Below, one piece after another: positions 1 to 5,454 of a stretch of DNA of 10,018 nucleotides; position 1 is the stretch's first letter; each line of letters begins with the position of its first letter. The notes beneath the pieces were generated by a model. It did not search any database. It was not told the DNA's origin and saw only the letters and a program-made list of their open reading frames with translations. This DNA is from CALJUZ01 sp003387805 (GTDB lineage Bacteria > Bacillota > Limnochordia > Limnochordales > ZCTH02-B6), in contig CALJUZ010000073.1 of NCBI GenBank assembly GCA_937975235.1, positions 1 to 10,018 of the forward strand. The letters are read 5' to 3'. Made by a program: the position numbers and the translations under genes.

Positions 1-32
1 ATCACCCACCGCAGGTTGTCAACTATCGCCAT
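1..32 (-). CDS. Start of the next tail gene, probably tape measure protein (partial)
   Basis: An ATG on the minus strand at 32-30 opens a frame that runs off the left edge and reads MAIVDNLRWVI. It is preceded by AAGGGG six bases before the ATG, a good Shine-Dalgarno site, and it overlaps the end of the gpT-like frame by 14 bases. In lambda-like phages the gene right after the G/GT chaperone is the tape measure protein (gpH), which sets tail length, and the position here fits. Only 11 residues are visible, so the identity rests on gene order and not on any domain. Confidence 0.55.
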   Translation of the reverse strand, partial: MAIVDNLRWV

Positions 33-237
33 GGTAACCCCTTAGCGCACGCACAAACTCGTGGGCCCGGTTGCCGCCCTGAAGGGCGGTGTGGAAGTCT
101 TCCACGCGGTCCGCTCGGGCCCGGTTCTCATGTTTCAGGGCGGCCGCGTAGTACAGACGGATCTGCCGCCGGGTCAGGCTGGTGGGGTCCTTGTGGCCGT
201 GTCGGATCAGCGCCGCGAAAATATCCCCTAGCCCTGG
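19..237 (-). CDS. gpT-like C-terminal part of tail assembly chaperone, reached by -1 frameshift
   Basis: After the amber stop of the gpG-like gene (230-228), the -1 frame stays open and encodes about 72 residues to a TGA at 21-19. It holds the segment LTRRQIRLYYAAALKHENR, a charged helical region of the kind seen in phage tail chaperone extensions. This frame has no ATG, GTG or TTG codon between about 315 and the start of that region, so separate initiation is unlikely. The known lambda mechanism, a low-frequency -1 slip making a G-T fusion that binds the tape measure protein, explains it. A slip at the proline codon CCC within CCCCC (240-236) would give a fusion of about 250 residues spanning 770 to 19. 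The exact slip site is not proven: no classical X XXY YYZ heptamer is present. The left coordinate includes the stop; the right one is the assumed junction. Confidence 0.72.
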   Translation of the reverse strand, partial: PGLGDIFAALIRHGHKDPTSLTRRQIRLYYAAALKHENRARADRVEDFHTALQGGNRAHEFVRALRGYHGDS

Positions 238-770
238 GGGCTGGTCCCGCTCTGGGTCTTCGCTGCCTGAATCTCCGCCACCTTCTCCAGGACCTGGGCC
301 TCGGTCAGCCCCGTGGCCTTCATCACGTCCTTGATGATTTCCACCCGGTCGGAGTCCGTGATCGTGGTCCCCTTCCGCTCCACCAGCCGGTCGATAAAAA
401 AATCCCAGTTCACCTTCATAAAGGTGACCACCAGCAGGCGGCCGTCCCGGTCCGGCAGTGCTTCCAGTTCCTCCGGCTCCACGCCGGTGGAAACGGACAG
501 CAGCTCGGTGAACCGCTCAGGGAACCGGGAAATGGCGGCCATAACCTTGCCCCAGTCGATGGCGTCCCGCTCGGCTTCCACGGCTTCGCCCATGGCCGCG
601 ATGATGGGGGCGGCCAGCGCCTCCACCTTCATGGCCTGGCCGAACGTGAACTCGCGGACCTCCACGTCCCGGCGCTTGGTCGGGACGTGGGCCACCTTCA
701 CGGACTTACCCCCCACCCGGACCACTTCGTCCGGGTTCAGGATGTCGGCTTCGTCGCGGTCTGTCGTCAT
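228..770 (-). CDS. gpG-like tail assembly chaperone
   Basis: A 180-residue protein right after the tail tube gene and before the tape measure start, the position of lambda gpG. Chaperones of this group coat the tape measure protein while the tail tube polymerises and are absent from the finished virion. The sequence is acidic and helix-rich after a short beta-like N-terminus (residues 16-45). It has an aromatic patch near residues 118-128 (VNWDFFIDRL) and ends in a disordered, polar tail that runs into the frameshift region. The ATG overlaps the tail tube stop as ATGA, so translation is probably coupled; only a weak GGTGG-type ribosome site precedes it. The family assignment is mainly by synteny and by the frameshifted extension behind it. 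Lambda gpG is 140 residues, so this one is longer. Confidence 0.75.
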   Translation of the reverse strand: MTTDRDEADILNPDEVVRVGGKSVKVAHVPTKRRDVEVREFTFGQAMKVEALAAPIIAAMGEAVEAERDAIDWGKVMAAISRFPERFTELLSVSTGVEPEELEALPDRDGRLLVVTFMKVNWDFFIDRLVERKGTTITDSDRVEIIKDVMKATGLTEAQVLEKVAEIQAAKTQSGTSPQG

Positions 771-1558
771 GCGTTCACCACCTGGCGGCCGTCAATGTAC
801 AGGGCGGCCCGGTCACCACGGCGCAGCAGCTCCGCCTGGAACTGCATTTGCATCCATTCGTCGCGGGACTTGAAGGCCAGGGAACCGTCCGGGCGCAGCT
901 GGACGCGCGGGGCGTACAGGTCCCGGTTGCGGCCGCGGGTGTTGTCCGCGATGAAGCGCAGGGCCCCGTCCACCGCGCCCATGTCCCCGGTGATAACCTG
1001 GGTGCGGCTGCCTGCCACGGTGTCGTAGTCAGCGAAGCCGGGCGCACCGTCCAGGGCTCCGCCTTCGATGATGTACACCCGGCCAAGCTCCGCGTCCAGC
1101 TCGTAGTCGTCGCCTTCCACGTAGGTGGTCACGTCGCCATCATCCACGACCACGTTCTCCACCGCGCGGGCCCCGGTCGGGGTGTCGGAACTCACGCCCA
1201 GCTGGTAGTACCGGCCGCCGACCAGGTTCTGGCCGCCGCCGATGGGTTCAGCCGTCACGCTGTCGGCAGTGCTCACCACGTCATCCATGGACCCCACCAC
1301 GAACAGGGCCAGGTTGGCGTCGTTGATGTTGTTGCACTGAATGGTGGTCGCTCGCGTCACCTGGGTGGTCACGTCCTCCACCTTCTCCGCGATGGGGCCG
1401 TCGCTGTCCCACAGCTCCACGTTTTCGGACTCCACCTGGACTTCAAAGCCCGGGGTGTTGCCCAGATAGCGTTCGCCGGTCAGGTTGCCGTCGCTGTCTT
1501 CAGGGTCGAAGTACAGCCGGCCCGCCCCCAGCACGAAGTTCTGTACATGCTTTGCCAT
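767..1558 (-). CDS. gpV-like major tail tube protein
   Basis: A 263-residue protein that starts with a short helix and the segment GAGRLYFDPEDSDGNLTGER, typical of siphophage tail tube proteins. GERYLGNTPGFEVQVE follows near residues 28-43, where beta strands of the tube fold are expected. It polymerises into stacked hexameric rings that form the non-contractile tail. It is strongly acidic, and its middle (about residues 95-195) is rich in Gly, Asp and Val and could be an inserted surface domain. Lambda gpV is 246 residues, with an Ig-like C-terminal domain; I do not see clear evidence for an Ig domain here. The ATG has a strong leader (AGGAGAAACGACG before ATG) in a 52-base gap, consistent with high expression. 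The stop overlaps the chaperone start by four bases. Confidence 0.8.
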   Translation of the reverse strand: MAKHVQNFVLGAGRLYFDPEDSDGNLTGERYLGNTPGFEVQVESENVELWDSDGPIAEKVEDVTTQVTRATTIQCNNINDANLALFVVGSMDDVVSTADSVTAEPIGGGQNLVGGRYYQLGVSSDTPTGARAVENVVVDDGDVTTYVEGDDYELDAELGRVYIIEGGALDGAPGFADYDTVAGSRTQVITGDMGAVDGALRFIADNTRGRNRDLYAPRVQLRPDGSLAFKSRDEWMQMQFQAELLRRGDRAALYIDGRQVVNA

Positions 1559-1592
1559 CGTCGTTTCTCCTGTTTCGCTCTCGCGTCAGTTG

Positions 1593-1609
1593 CCGGCGGC
1601 GGGCGCCGG
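1593..1609 (-). other. GC hairpin between orf62 and tail tube gene
   Basis: Immediately after the TAA of the 62-residue gene, the sequence contains a perfect inverted repeat: CCGGCG pairs with CGCCGG around a five-base loop. No run of T follows in the direction of transcription, so it is not a standard intrinsic terminator. It could slow polymerase, mark an RNA processing point, or protect the 5' end of the tail tube message. In GC-rich DNA such a stem may also be chance. Confidence 0.35.
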
Positions 1610-1610
1610 G

Positions 1611-1799
1611 TTAGATTTTCGGGTTCTTGCCCTTCCGCAGCCGGGCCGCCTGTTCGGCGGTCAGCTCCACGGAAGCGCCAGCAGGGTGCAGGATGCCCCG
1701 GTGCCGGTGCGGTGCCTTCAGCTTGTAGGCCTTGCGCTCCGCCTTCGGCTTGTCCTGGGCCTCGGCTTCCGCCTGGCCGTTCTTCGCTTCGTCAGTCAT
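1611..1799 (-). CDS. Small basic protein of unknown function between U- and V-like genes
   Basis: A 62-residue protein beginning MTDEAKNGQ. The frame extends to an upstream ATG at 1994, but the start at 1799 is preferred: it has GGAGGA eight bases upstream, it overlaps the tail terminator stop by eight bases (ATGACTGA), and the extra 65 residues would lie antisense-like inside the U gene with Trp- and Pro-rich, implausible composition. The first 25 residues are a charged Ala/Glu/Lys tail; the rest forms a compact stretch with HRHRGILHPAGASVELTAEQ followed by AARLRKG. That pattern, a strand, then PAG, then a helix beginning TAEQA, resembles small phage head or tail accessory proteins (DUF7210-like) and the C-terminal end of lambda gpFI. 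These resemblances are from memory. Its role is unknown. Confidence 0.7.
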   Translation of the reverse strand: MTDEAKNGQAEAEAQDKPKAERKAYKLKAPHRHRGILHPAGASVELTAEQAARLRKGKNPKI

Positions 1800-2226
1800 G
1801 GTAAAAGTCCTCCACGTAGTCCACCGCCACTCGGACCAGCACGGACCCGATAACGGATCCAGGCGCCGGCACGAAGTATTGGCATTGTGCGGGTTTGTGC
1901 TCGGTAGCCAGGCCGCCCATGGTCCGGTCCTCCGGGTGATACACGGCAAGGCGCAGCAGGCGGGCAAAGTCCATAAGCTGGGCCAGGGGGTCATCCCCGG
2001 GCACCTTCAGGTCGGCCTGGAAGTCATAGACCAGGCGCCACCGAAGTTCTGGCGGCGCGTCCTGGTCGTGCATTTCGGCCGGGTCCGCCGCCACCACGGT
2101 GACGGCCGGCAGCTGGTCGTGTTCGGGGTCTATGGATTTCCCCAGGTAGACGGTCACGCCCTCCAGGTCCTCCAGCCACTCCCGGAACTTGTCCAGTATA
2201 TCCCGGTCGGGTGCTGTCTCAGCCAT
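1792..2226 (-). CDS. gpU-like tail terminator
   Basis: A 144-residue protein located between the head-tail joining protein and the tail tube region, as lambda gpU is. Tail terminators form a hexameric ring that caps the growing tube at the head-proximal end and provides the surface that joins the head. The sequence has an N-terminal helix (residues 8-20, DILDKFREWLEDLEGV). An alternating strand pattern follows (LPAVTVVAA, RWRLVYDFQADL), then a helix with PLAQLMDFARLL, and a final strand SVLVRVAVDYVEDF, like the C-terminal strand of gpU. Its length is close to lambda gpU (131). The ATG overlaps the stop of the preceding gene by eight bases, with a modest GAGG site upstream. The alternative is a generic minor tail protein; the fold pattern and synteny favour U. 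Confidence 0.68.
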   Translation of the reverse strand: MAETAPDRDILDKFREWLEDLEGVTVYLGKSIDPEHDQLPAVTVVAADPAEMHDQDAPPELRWRLVYDFQADLKVPGDDPLAQLMDFARLLRLAVYHPEDRTMGGLATEHKPAQCQYFVPAPGSVIGSVLVRVAVDYVEDFYHD

Positions 2227-2569
2227 TGCCCGTTGCCTCGCTTTCTGGTTTCACTGCCACCCGGACCACGAAACCGTCGTCCCGGATAACGTCATCCACC
2301 CACCAGGTTTCCCCGGTGCCGTCTTCTCGCTCGAAGGTGTCACCGCGGCGGGGCTTCCCGACTTCAGACCGAAGCATCAGGGCCTCGGTCAGCCGTTGCA
2401 CCACCACCACGTCCAGCCCCTGGCGGTCCCGTTCCACGTTTCGGATAAGGTGCACCAGCACCTGGTCCGGCAGCGGCTCGGTTTCCCCCTTGCGGGTGTA
2501 CGTGGACGGGCGGCCCATGCGCTCAAGCTGCACACGGGCGGCCCGTTCCGCGGCGTCCTCCCAGGCCAT
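2219..2569 (-). CDS. gpFII-like head-tail joining protein
   Basis: A 116-residue protein, nearly the length of lambda FII (117). The C-terminal half carries RRGDTFEREDGTGETWWVDD, which matches the lambda FII pattern RRGDT, a short loop, WVD, then DDG as I recall it. FII binds beneath gpW on the filled head and makes the docking surface for the tail. The N-terminal half (residues 1-50) is an amphipathic helical stretch with many Arg and Glu residues, unlike FII, so it could differ in its portal-side contact. A GGGGGAG ribosome site lies just upstream in a 12-base gap after the capsid gene. No FI-like gene separates it from the capsid gene. Confidence 0.75.
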   Translation of the reverse strand: MAWEDAAERAARVQLERMGRPSTYTRKGETEPLPDQVLVHLIRNVERDRQGLDVVVVQRLTEALMLRSEVGKPRRGDTFEREDGTGETWWVDDVIRDDGFVVRVAVKPESEATGNG

Positions 2570-2581
2570 CAGGGCTCCCCC

Positions 2582-3586
2582 TTAACCGCCGCCGTTGACG
2601 CGGTTCAGCTTGATGATGGCGCGCGGCCGGGTCACCAGGTGAATGGGGTTGCTCTGGGCTTCCAGCTGCAGGCCCTTGGACATCGGCAGCGGCTCCGCCA
2701 TGGAGTAGTAGGGCAGCCCCACGGTGTCCACCGCCTCCAGGTAGTCTGCAGGCGCGAACCGGCTGATATACAGGTCCGGCACGCCCTCCGGGCAGGCGTA
2801 GGCCTCGTCGTCCCCGATGTAGGCCTGGCTGGACACGCGGCCGCGGTAACGCTCCCAGATGATGCCCCCGAACTCGAAGGCCTCCCGAACGTCGCCACGC
2901 AGCTGGGCCGCGGCGGCATGGTTCAGGTAGGTTTCTTCCACCTTCGGGTGGGTAATCAGGGAGCGCCAGAACTCCTTACCGCAGAACACGCGCACGCCGG
3001 TGAAGGGCCAGGCGCCCAGCTCATTCTCGATATGCTCCAGAATGTCCAGGCACTTGGAACGCACCGGGGTGGTGTCGGTCGCCAGCTCCATGTCGACGGT
3101 CAGCTGGGTAAGGCCGAAGCGGTCGAACAGGTCCGCAATAACCCGGGTGCCGTCCGCGTCCAGGATCAGGCCCTTCAGGGCGCCGATGCGCTGCCATTCG
3201 TGGGTGGCGTCCAGGTTGCGGCGCATTTTCTCCAGGCGCTTGTCGCGCACGCTCTGGATAGAACGCCGGCCGTCCTGGCTGCCGAACTCACGAACGCCCA
3301 CCACTTCGTCCGCCATGATGGTTGCGGTTTCCGGCAGGTGCGTGGTCCTGAAGGGGATACCGTCGCGCTTGTCGCTGGTAATCACCATCGGGTTGGAACC
3401 CCGCGGGCGTTCTTCCACCAGCTGCAGGGTGCTGTTGTCCAGCTCCACCACCACGGTGGTGTCGCGGATGCCTTCTTCGTCGAACCAGCCAAGCTCCTGG
3501 ATTCGGCGGGGAACGTAGGGTACGTCCTGAATGGCCGCCGTCAGGCTCATGGTGGTGAACAGGTCGGACTTGAATACGTCAAGCAT
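2582..3586 (-). CDS. gpE-like major capsid protein
   Basis: A 334-residue protein of the lambda gpE capsid family (HK97 fold), the shell subunit of the icosahedral head. Family-typical features are the N-terminal arm with FTTMSLTAAIQDVPYVPRRI (residues 10-29) and the E-loop-like beta segment around residues 45-80. The central helix ends in THEWQRIGALKGLILDADG (about 128-146), and the C-terminal part holds YISRFAPADYLEAVDTVGLP and a final strand region. Lambda gpE is 341 residues. The gene follows the decoration gene with a 51-base gap that carries the strong leader AGAGGAAACGACC before the ATG. That leader is almost the same as the one in front of the decoration gene, as expected for the most abundant virion protein. 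Confidence 0.93.
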   Translation of the reverse strand: MLDVFKSDLFTTMSLTAAIQDVPYVPRRIQELGWFDEEGIRDTTVVVELDNSTLQLVEERPRGSNPMVITSDKRDGIPFRTTHLPETATIMADEVVGVREFGSQDGRRSIQSVRDKRLEKMRRNLDATHEWQRIGALKGLILDADGTRVIADLFDRFGLTQLTVDMELATDTTPVRSKCLDILEHIENELGAWPFTGVRVFCGKEFWRSLITHPKVEETYLNHAAAAQLRGDVREAFEFGGIIWERYRGRVSSQAYIGDDEAYACPEGVPDLYISRFAPADYLEAVDTVGLPYYSMAEPLPMSKGLQLEAQSNPIHLVTRPRAIIKLNRVNGGG

Positions 3587-3608
3587 GGTCGTTTCCTCTT
3601 GGTTGTAG
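3587..3608 (-). promoter_or_regulatory. Strong translation leader of the capsid gene
   Basis: The bases before the capsid ATG read AGAGGAAACGACC, with CAACCA just upstream. The AGAGGA core is a good Shine-Dalgarno sequence at normal spacing. Apart from one base, the same stretch stands before the decoration gene, and a shorter version (AAACGACG) stands before the tail tube gene. Confidence 0.7.
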
Positions 3609-3637
3609 TTGCCTAGTCAGCGGCCACCGCGCGCGCC

Positions 3638-4006
3638 TTAGCGCACCCGGATGTTCTGTTCCGCCAGGTCGGCAATGCCGTCATCGACGGCGGCGCCTTC
3701 CGGCCAGATCAGTTTCGCGCCGTCCACCTCGGCATCCCGCGCCACGATAGCGACACGCTGTTCGCTGCCGGGGTTGTGGGCGTGGCCGTACAGAATGGCG
3801 ACGGCGGTTTCGCTTCCGTCCGCCGGTTCGGCGCCCGGGTTCCACTGGACGTATTCACCGCTGGCCGTCACCTGGCCCAGCACGGTGCCGGCCTCCAGGT
3901 CTTCGCCTACGGCAAGCTCCACCATTTCGCGGGAGCGGTAGCCGTTAGCCTCGGACAGGATGAACTCCGCGGGGTGGACCCCTTCGGTTACCTTTTCGTA
4001 GCTCAT
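3638..4006 (-). CDS. gpD-like head decoration protein
   Basis: A 122-residue protein of the lambda gpD (head decoration) family; lambda gpD is 110 residues. Trimers of this protein bind the expanded capsid at local threefold positions and cement it against internal DNA pressure. The middle shows the expected beta pattern: a hydrophobic strand with GTVLGQVTASGEYVQW, an acidic loop PGAEPADGSET, then AVAILYGHAH and QRVAIVARDAEVDGAKL. The N-terminus with EFILSEANGYRSRE is typical of this family, which includes an extended arm lacking order until bound to the shell. The gene lies between the protease/scaffold and the capsid genes, the lambda order. Its leader AGAGGAAACGACC before ATG (4007-4019) indicates high expression. 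Confidence 0.9.
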   Translation of the reverse strand: MSYEKVTEGVHPAEFILSEANGYRSREMVELAVGEDLEAGTVLGQVTASGEYVQWNPGAEPADGSETAVAILYGHAHNPGSEQRVAIVARDAEVDGAKLIWPEGAAVDDGIADLAEQNIRVR

Positions 4007-4028
4007 GGTCGTTTCCTCTCGGTTGCTG
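4007..4028 (-). promoter_or_regulatory. Strong translation leader of the decoration gene
   Basis: AGAGGAAACGACC precedes the ATG, with CAACCG upstream. This differs by a single base from the capsid gene leader over about 22 bases. The shared element probably sets matched, high translation of decoration and capsid proteins, which are needed in roughly equal number. Confidence 0.7.
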
Positions 4029-4050
4029 GTTGTGGCGATTCCCCGCTCCG

Positions 4051-4527
4051 TCAGCCCGCCTTGCGGCGGTTCTGATAGATGGCGTGGGTATCAATCACCG
4101 GCTGCTGGGAACCGCCCAGCGCGCTGTCCGGGGTCAGGCCCCCGTCTACCCGTTCCTGGCTCGCCAGGTCCGCGAACAGACGATCGCGGGCTTCCGGTTC
4201 GCTCAGGCCTTCCAGGAACAGGTCCAGGGCGGCGGCCGGTCGGTTCGCCTGGCGTGCCAGGCCCTTGATGGCCTTCGCGCGCTGCATGACCGCGGCTTCC
4301 GCTTTCTCTGCCCCCTTCTCGGTTGCGGCGGCCACCAGGGCCTGCACCGCGTCCGCGGGATTCGATCCCAGGGCGCTGGCGTCCAGCTCCACCCCGGATT
4401 GCTTGGCAGCCGCCACAATTTCGGCGGCCAGGTTCTCGGTGACGCCCTCGGGCTGGGTGGACGTGCTGGCCTGGTTGTCCGGCTTGTCCTGGCCCACCTG
4501 GGGCGCGGTCTGGGTTTGCTTCGTCAT
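4051..4527 (-). CDS. Nested Nu3-like capsid scaffold from an internal in-frame start
   Basis: Within the protease gene an in-frame ATG at 4527-4525 (Met307 of the long form) is preceded by GGAGGA with eight bases of spacing, a near-ideal ribosome site. Initiation there gives a 158-residue protein, MTKQTQTAPQVGQD and onward, made of a polar N-terminus, helical Ala/Glu/Lys-rich segments and a basic tail with AIYQNRRKAG. Lambda makes its scaffold Nu3 in exactly this way from the 3' end of gene C. Scaffold copies exceed protease copies several-fold, so the internal start would meet the need for more scaffold than protease. The start is inferred from sequence; the parallel with lambda is established knowledge. 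Confidence 0.78.
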   Translation of the reverse strand: MTKQTQTAPQVGQDKPDNQASTSTQPEGVTENLAAEIVAAAKQSGVELDASALGSNPADAVQALVAAATEKGAEKAEAAVMQRAKAIKGLARQANRPAAALDLFLEGLSEPEARDRLFADLASQERVDGGLTPDSALGGSQQPVIDTHAIYQNRRKAG

Positions 4528-5445
4528 AACAACGGTCCTCCGCTGGGTTGCTTCGTTTACTTCGCGCTGGATGGCCTCGGTTGCCGGCGCCACTTCATCC
4601 GCCAGACCGTAGGACAGGCCCAGCCGGCCCACGAAGATGCCGGCTTCTTGCTGGCGGACGGCCTGGGCGTCAAGCCCCCGGTGCCGTGCCACCGTGTCCA
4701 CGAACAGGCTGTAGGTTTCTTCCACGTGCTCCTGCAGCCAGCCCAGGGCCTCGTCGGACAAGGGCCGGTGGGGGCTGAAGTCCGCCTTGCGCGCCCCGGC
4801 CGTCACGTGGGTTATGGTGTACCCCTCCTTGTCGTCTTTCTTGCTCTGGTCCATGTGGGTGGCAATCACCCCCACGGACCCAACACCGGCCGTGCGCGGC
4901 ACGATGATTCTGTCCGCGGCGGATGCCAGGGCGTAGGCGGCGGAGTACGCGGACTCATTGACAACGGCGGTCATCGGCTTTTTACCACGGTAGCTGGCGA
5001 TCATGTCCGCCAGGTCGAACACGCCGGACGCTTCACCGCCTGGGCTGTCGATGTCGAAAACCACCCGGCTGACCTCCCGGTCCTCCATGGCCTCCACGAC
5101 CTGGTTCTGCAGGCGCTGGTAGCTGGTCAGGCCAGACATGGCGTCCAGCCAGCCCCCGCGGTGAACCAGGGTGCCCAGGATGGGGATAACCGCCACCCCG
5201 CCGTCCAGCATGGTGTAGGGCCGGGCCCGGGCTTCGTCTTCGTCTTCGTCGTCACCCCAGCGGGCGGCCTGGCTGGGGAGCAGCAGCTGTTCCCCGCCTT
5301 TCGGCAGGGTGTCCAGGCCCTCCAGGCCCTCCATGCCTTCGATGCCCAGCTTCGGCGCCAGCACCTCCAGGATGGTACGCAGCTTGTGCGGCGCCACCAG
5401 TAGGGGCGTGTCGAAGATTCGGGCGGCAAGGTGCGCGTAGTGCAT
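4051..5445 (-). CDS. S49-family capsid maturation protease with C-terminal scaffold domain (gpC-like)
   Basis: A 464-residue fusion of a ClpP/SppA-type serine protease and a scaffold tail, as in lambda gpC (439). It acts inside the procapsid, cleaving scaffold and portal before DNA entry. The protease core covers about residues 85-290: strand GGVAVIPILGTLVHRGG, DIDSPGGEASG (oxyanion region, 131-141), NESAYSAAYALASAAD with the likely nucleophile Ser168, and TAGARKADFSP with the likely catalytic Lys220. An N-terminal extension contains a run of Asp and Glu (65-71). Residues 307-464 are an Ala-, Gln- and Glu-rich helical scaffold ending in AIYQNRRKAG. An internal start at Met307 would release this part alone. 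The ATG has AGGAG eight bases upstream, which overlaps the portal stop codon. Family assignment is firm; catalytic residues are by motif comparison. Confidence 0.92.
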   Translation of the reverse strand: MHYAHLAARIFDTPLLVAPHKLRTILEVLAPKLGIEGMEGLEGLDTLPKGGEQLLLPSQAARWGDDEDEDEARARPYTMLDGGVAVIPILGTLVHRGGWLDAMSGLTSYQRLQNQVVEAMEDREVSRVVFDIDSPGGEASGVFDLADMIASYRGKKPMTAVVNESAYSAAYALASAADRIIVPRTAGVGSVGVIATHMDQSKKDDKEGYTITHVTAGARKADFSPHRPLSDEALGWLQEHVEETYSLFVDTVARHRGLDAQAVRQQEAGIFVGRLGLSYGLADEVAPATEAIQREVNEATQRRTVVMTKQTQTAPQVGQDKPDNQASTSTQPEGVTENLAAEIVAAAKQSGVELDASALGSNPADAVQALVAAATEKGAEKAEAAVMQRAKAIKGLARQANRPAAALDLFLEGLSEPEARDRLFADLASQERVDGGLTPDSALGGSQQPVIDTHAIYQNRRKAG

Positions 5446-5454
5446 GGCGTTCTC

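Noticed and set aside
1800..1994. An upstream in-frame ATG that would lengthen the 62-residue gene to 127 residues.
   Set aside because: The added part overlaps the U-like gene completely, is rich in Trp, Pro and Cys unlike a phage structural protein, and the start at 1799 has a far better ribosome site.
2189..3616. Long plus-strand open frames opposite the capsid (475 codons), protease (457 codons), terminase (456 codons) and tail tube (318 codons) genes.
   Set aside because: All mirror genuine minus-strand genes, have low-plausibility composition, and lack convincing ribosome sites or protein family signals.
3620..3630. Small hairpin GCGG-CCA-CCGC between the decoration and capsid genes as a terminator.
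   Set aside because: The stem is only four pairs with a three-base loop and no T-run follows. It is within chance expectation for GC-rich sequence.
4008..4019. GTCGTTTCCTCT before the decoration and capsid genes resembles the R sites of lambda cosB (GTCGTTTCCTTTC).
   Set aside because: It lies thousands of bases from the cos-like end, and the reverse strand is simply a strong AGAGGA ribosome site at the correct spacing. The resemblance is most likely coincidental.
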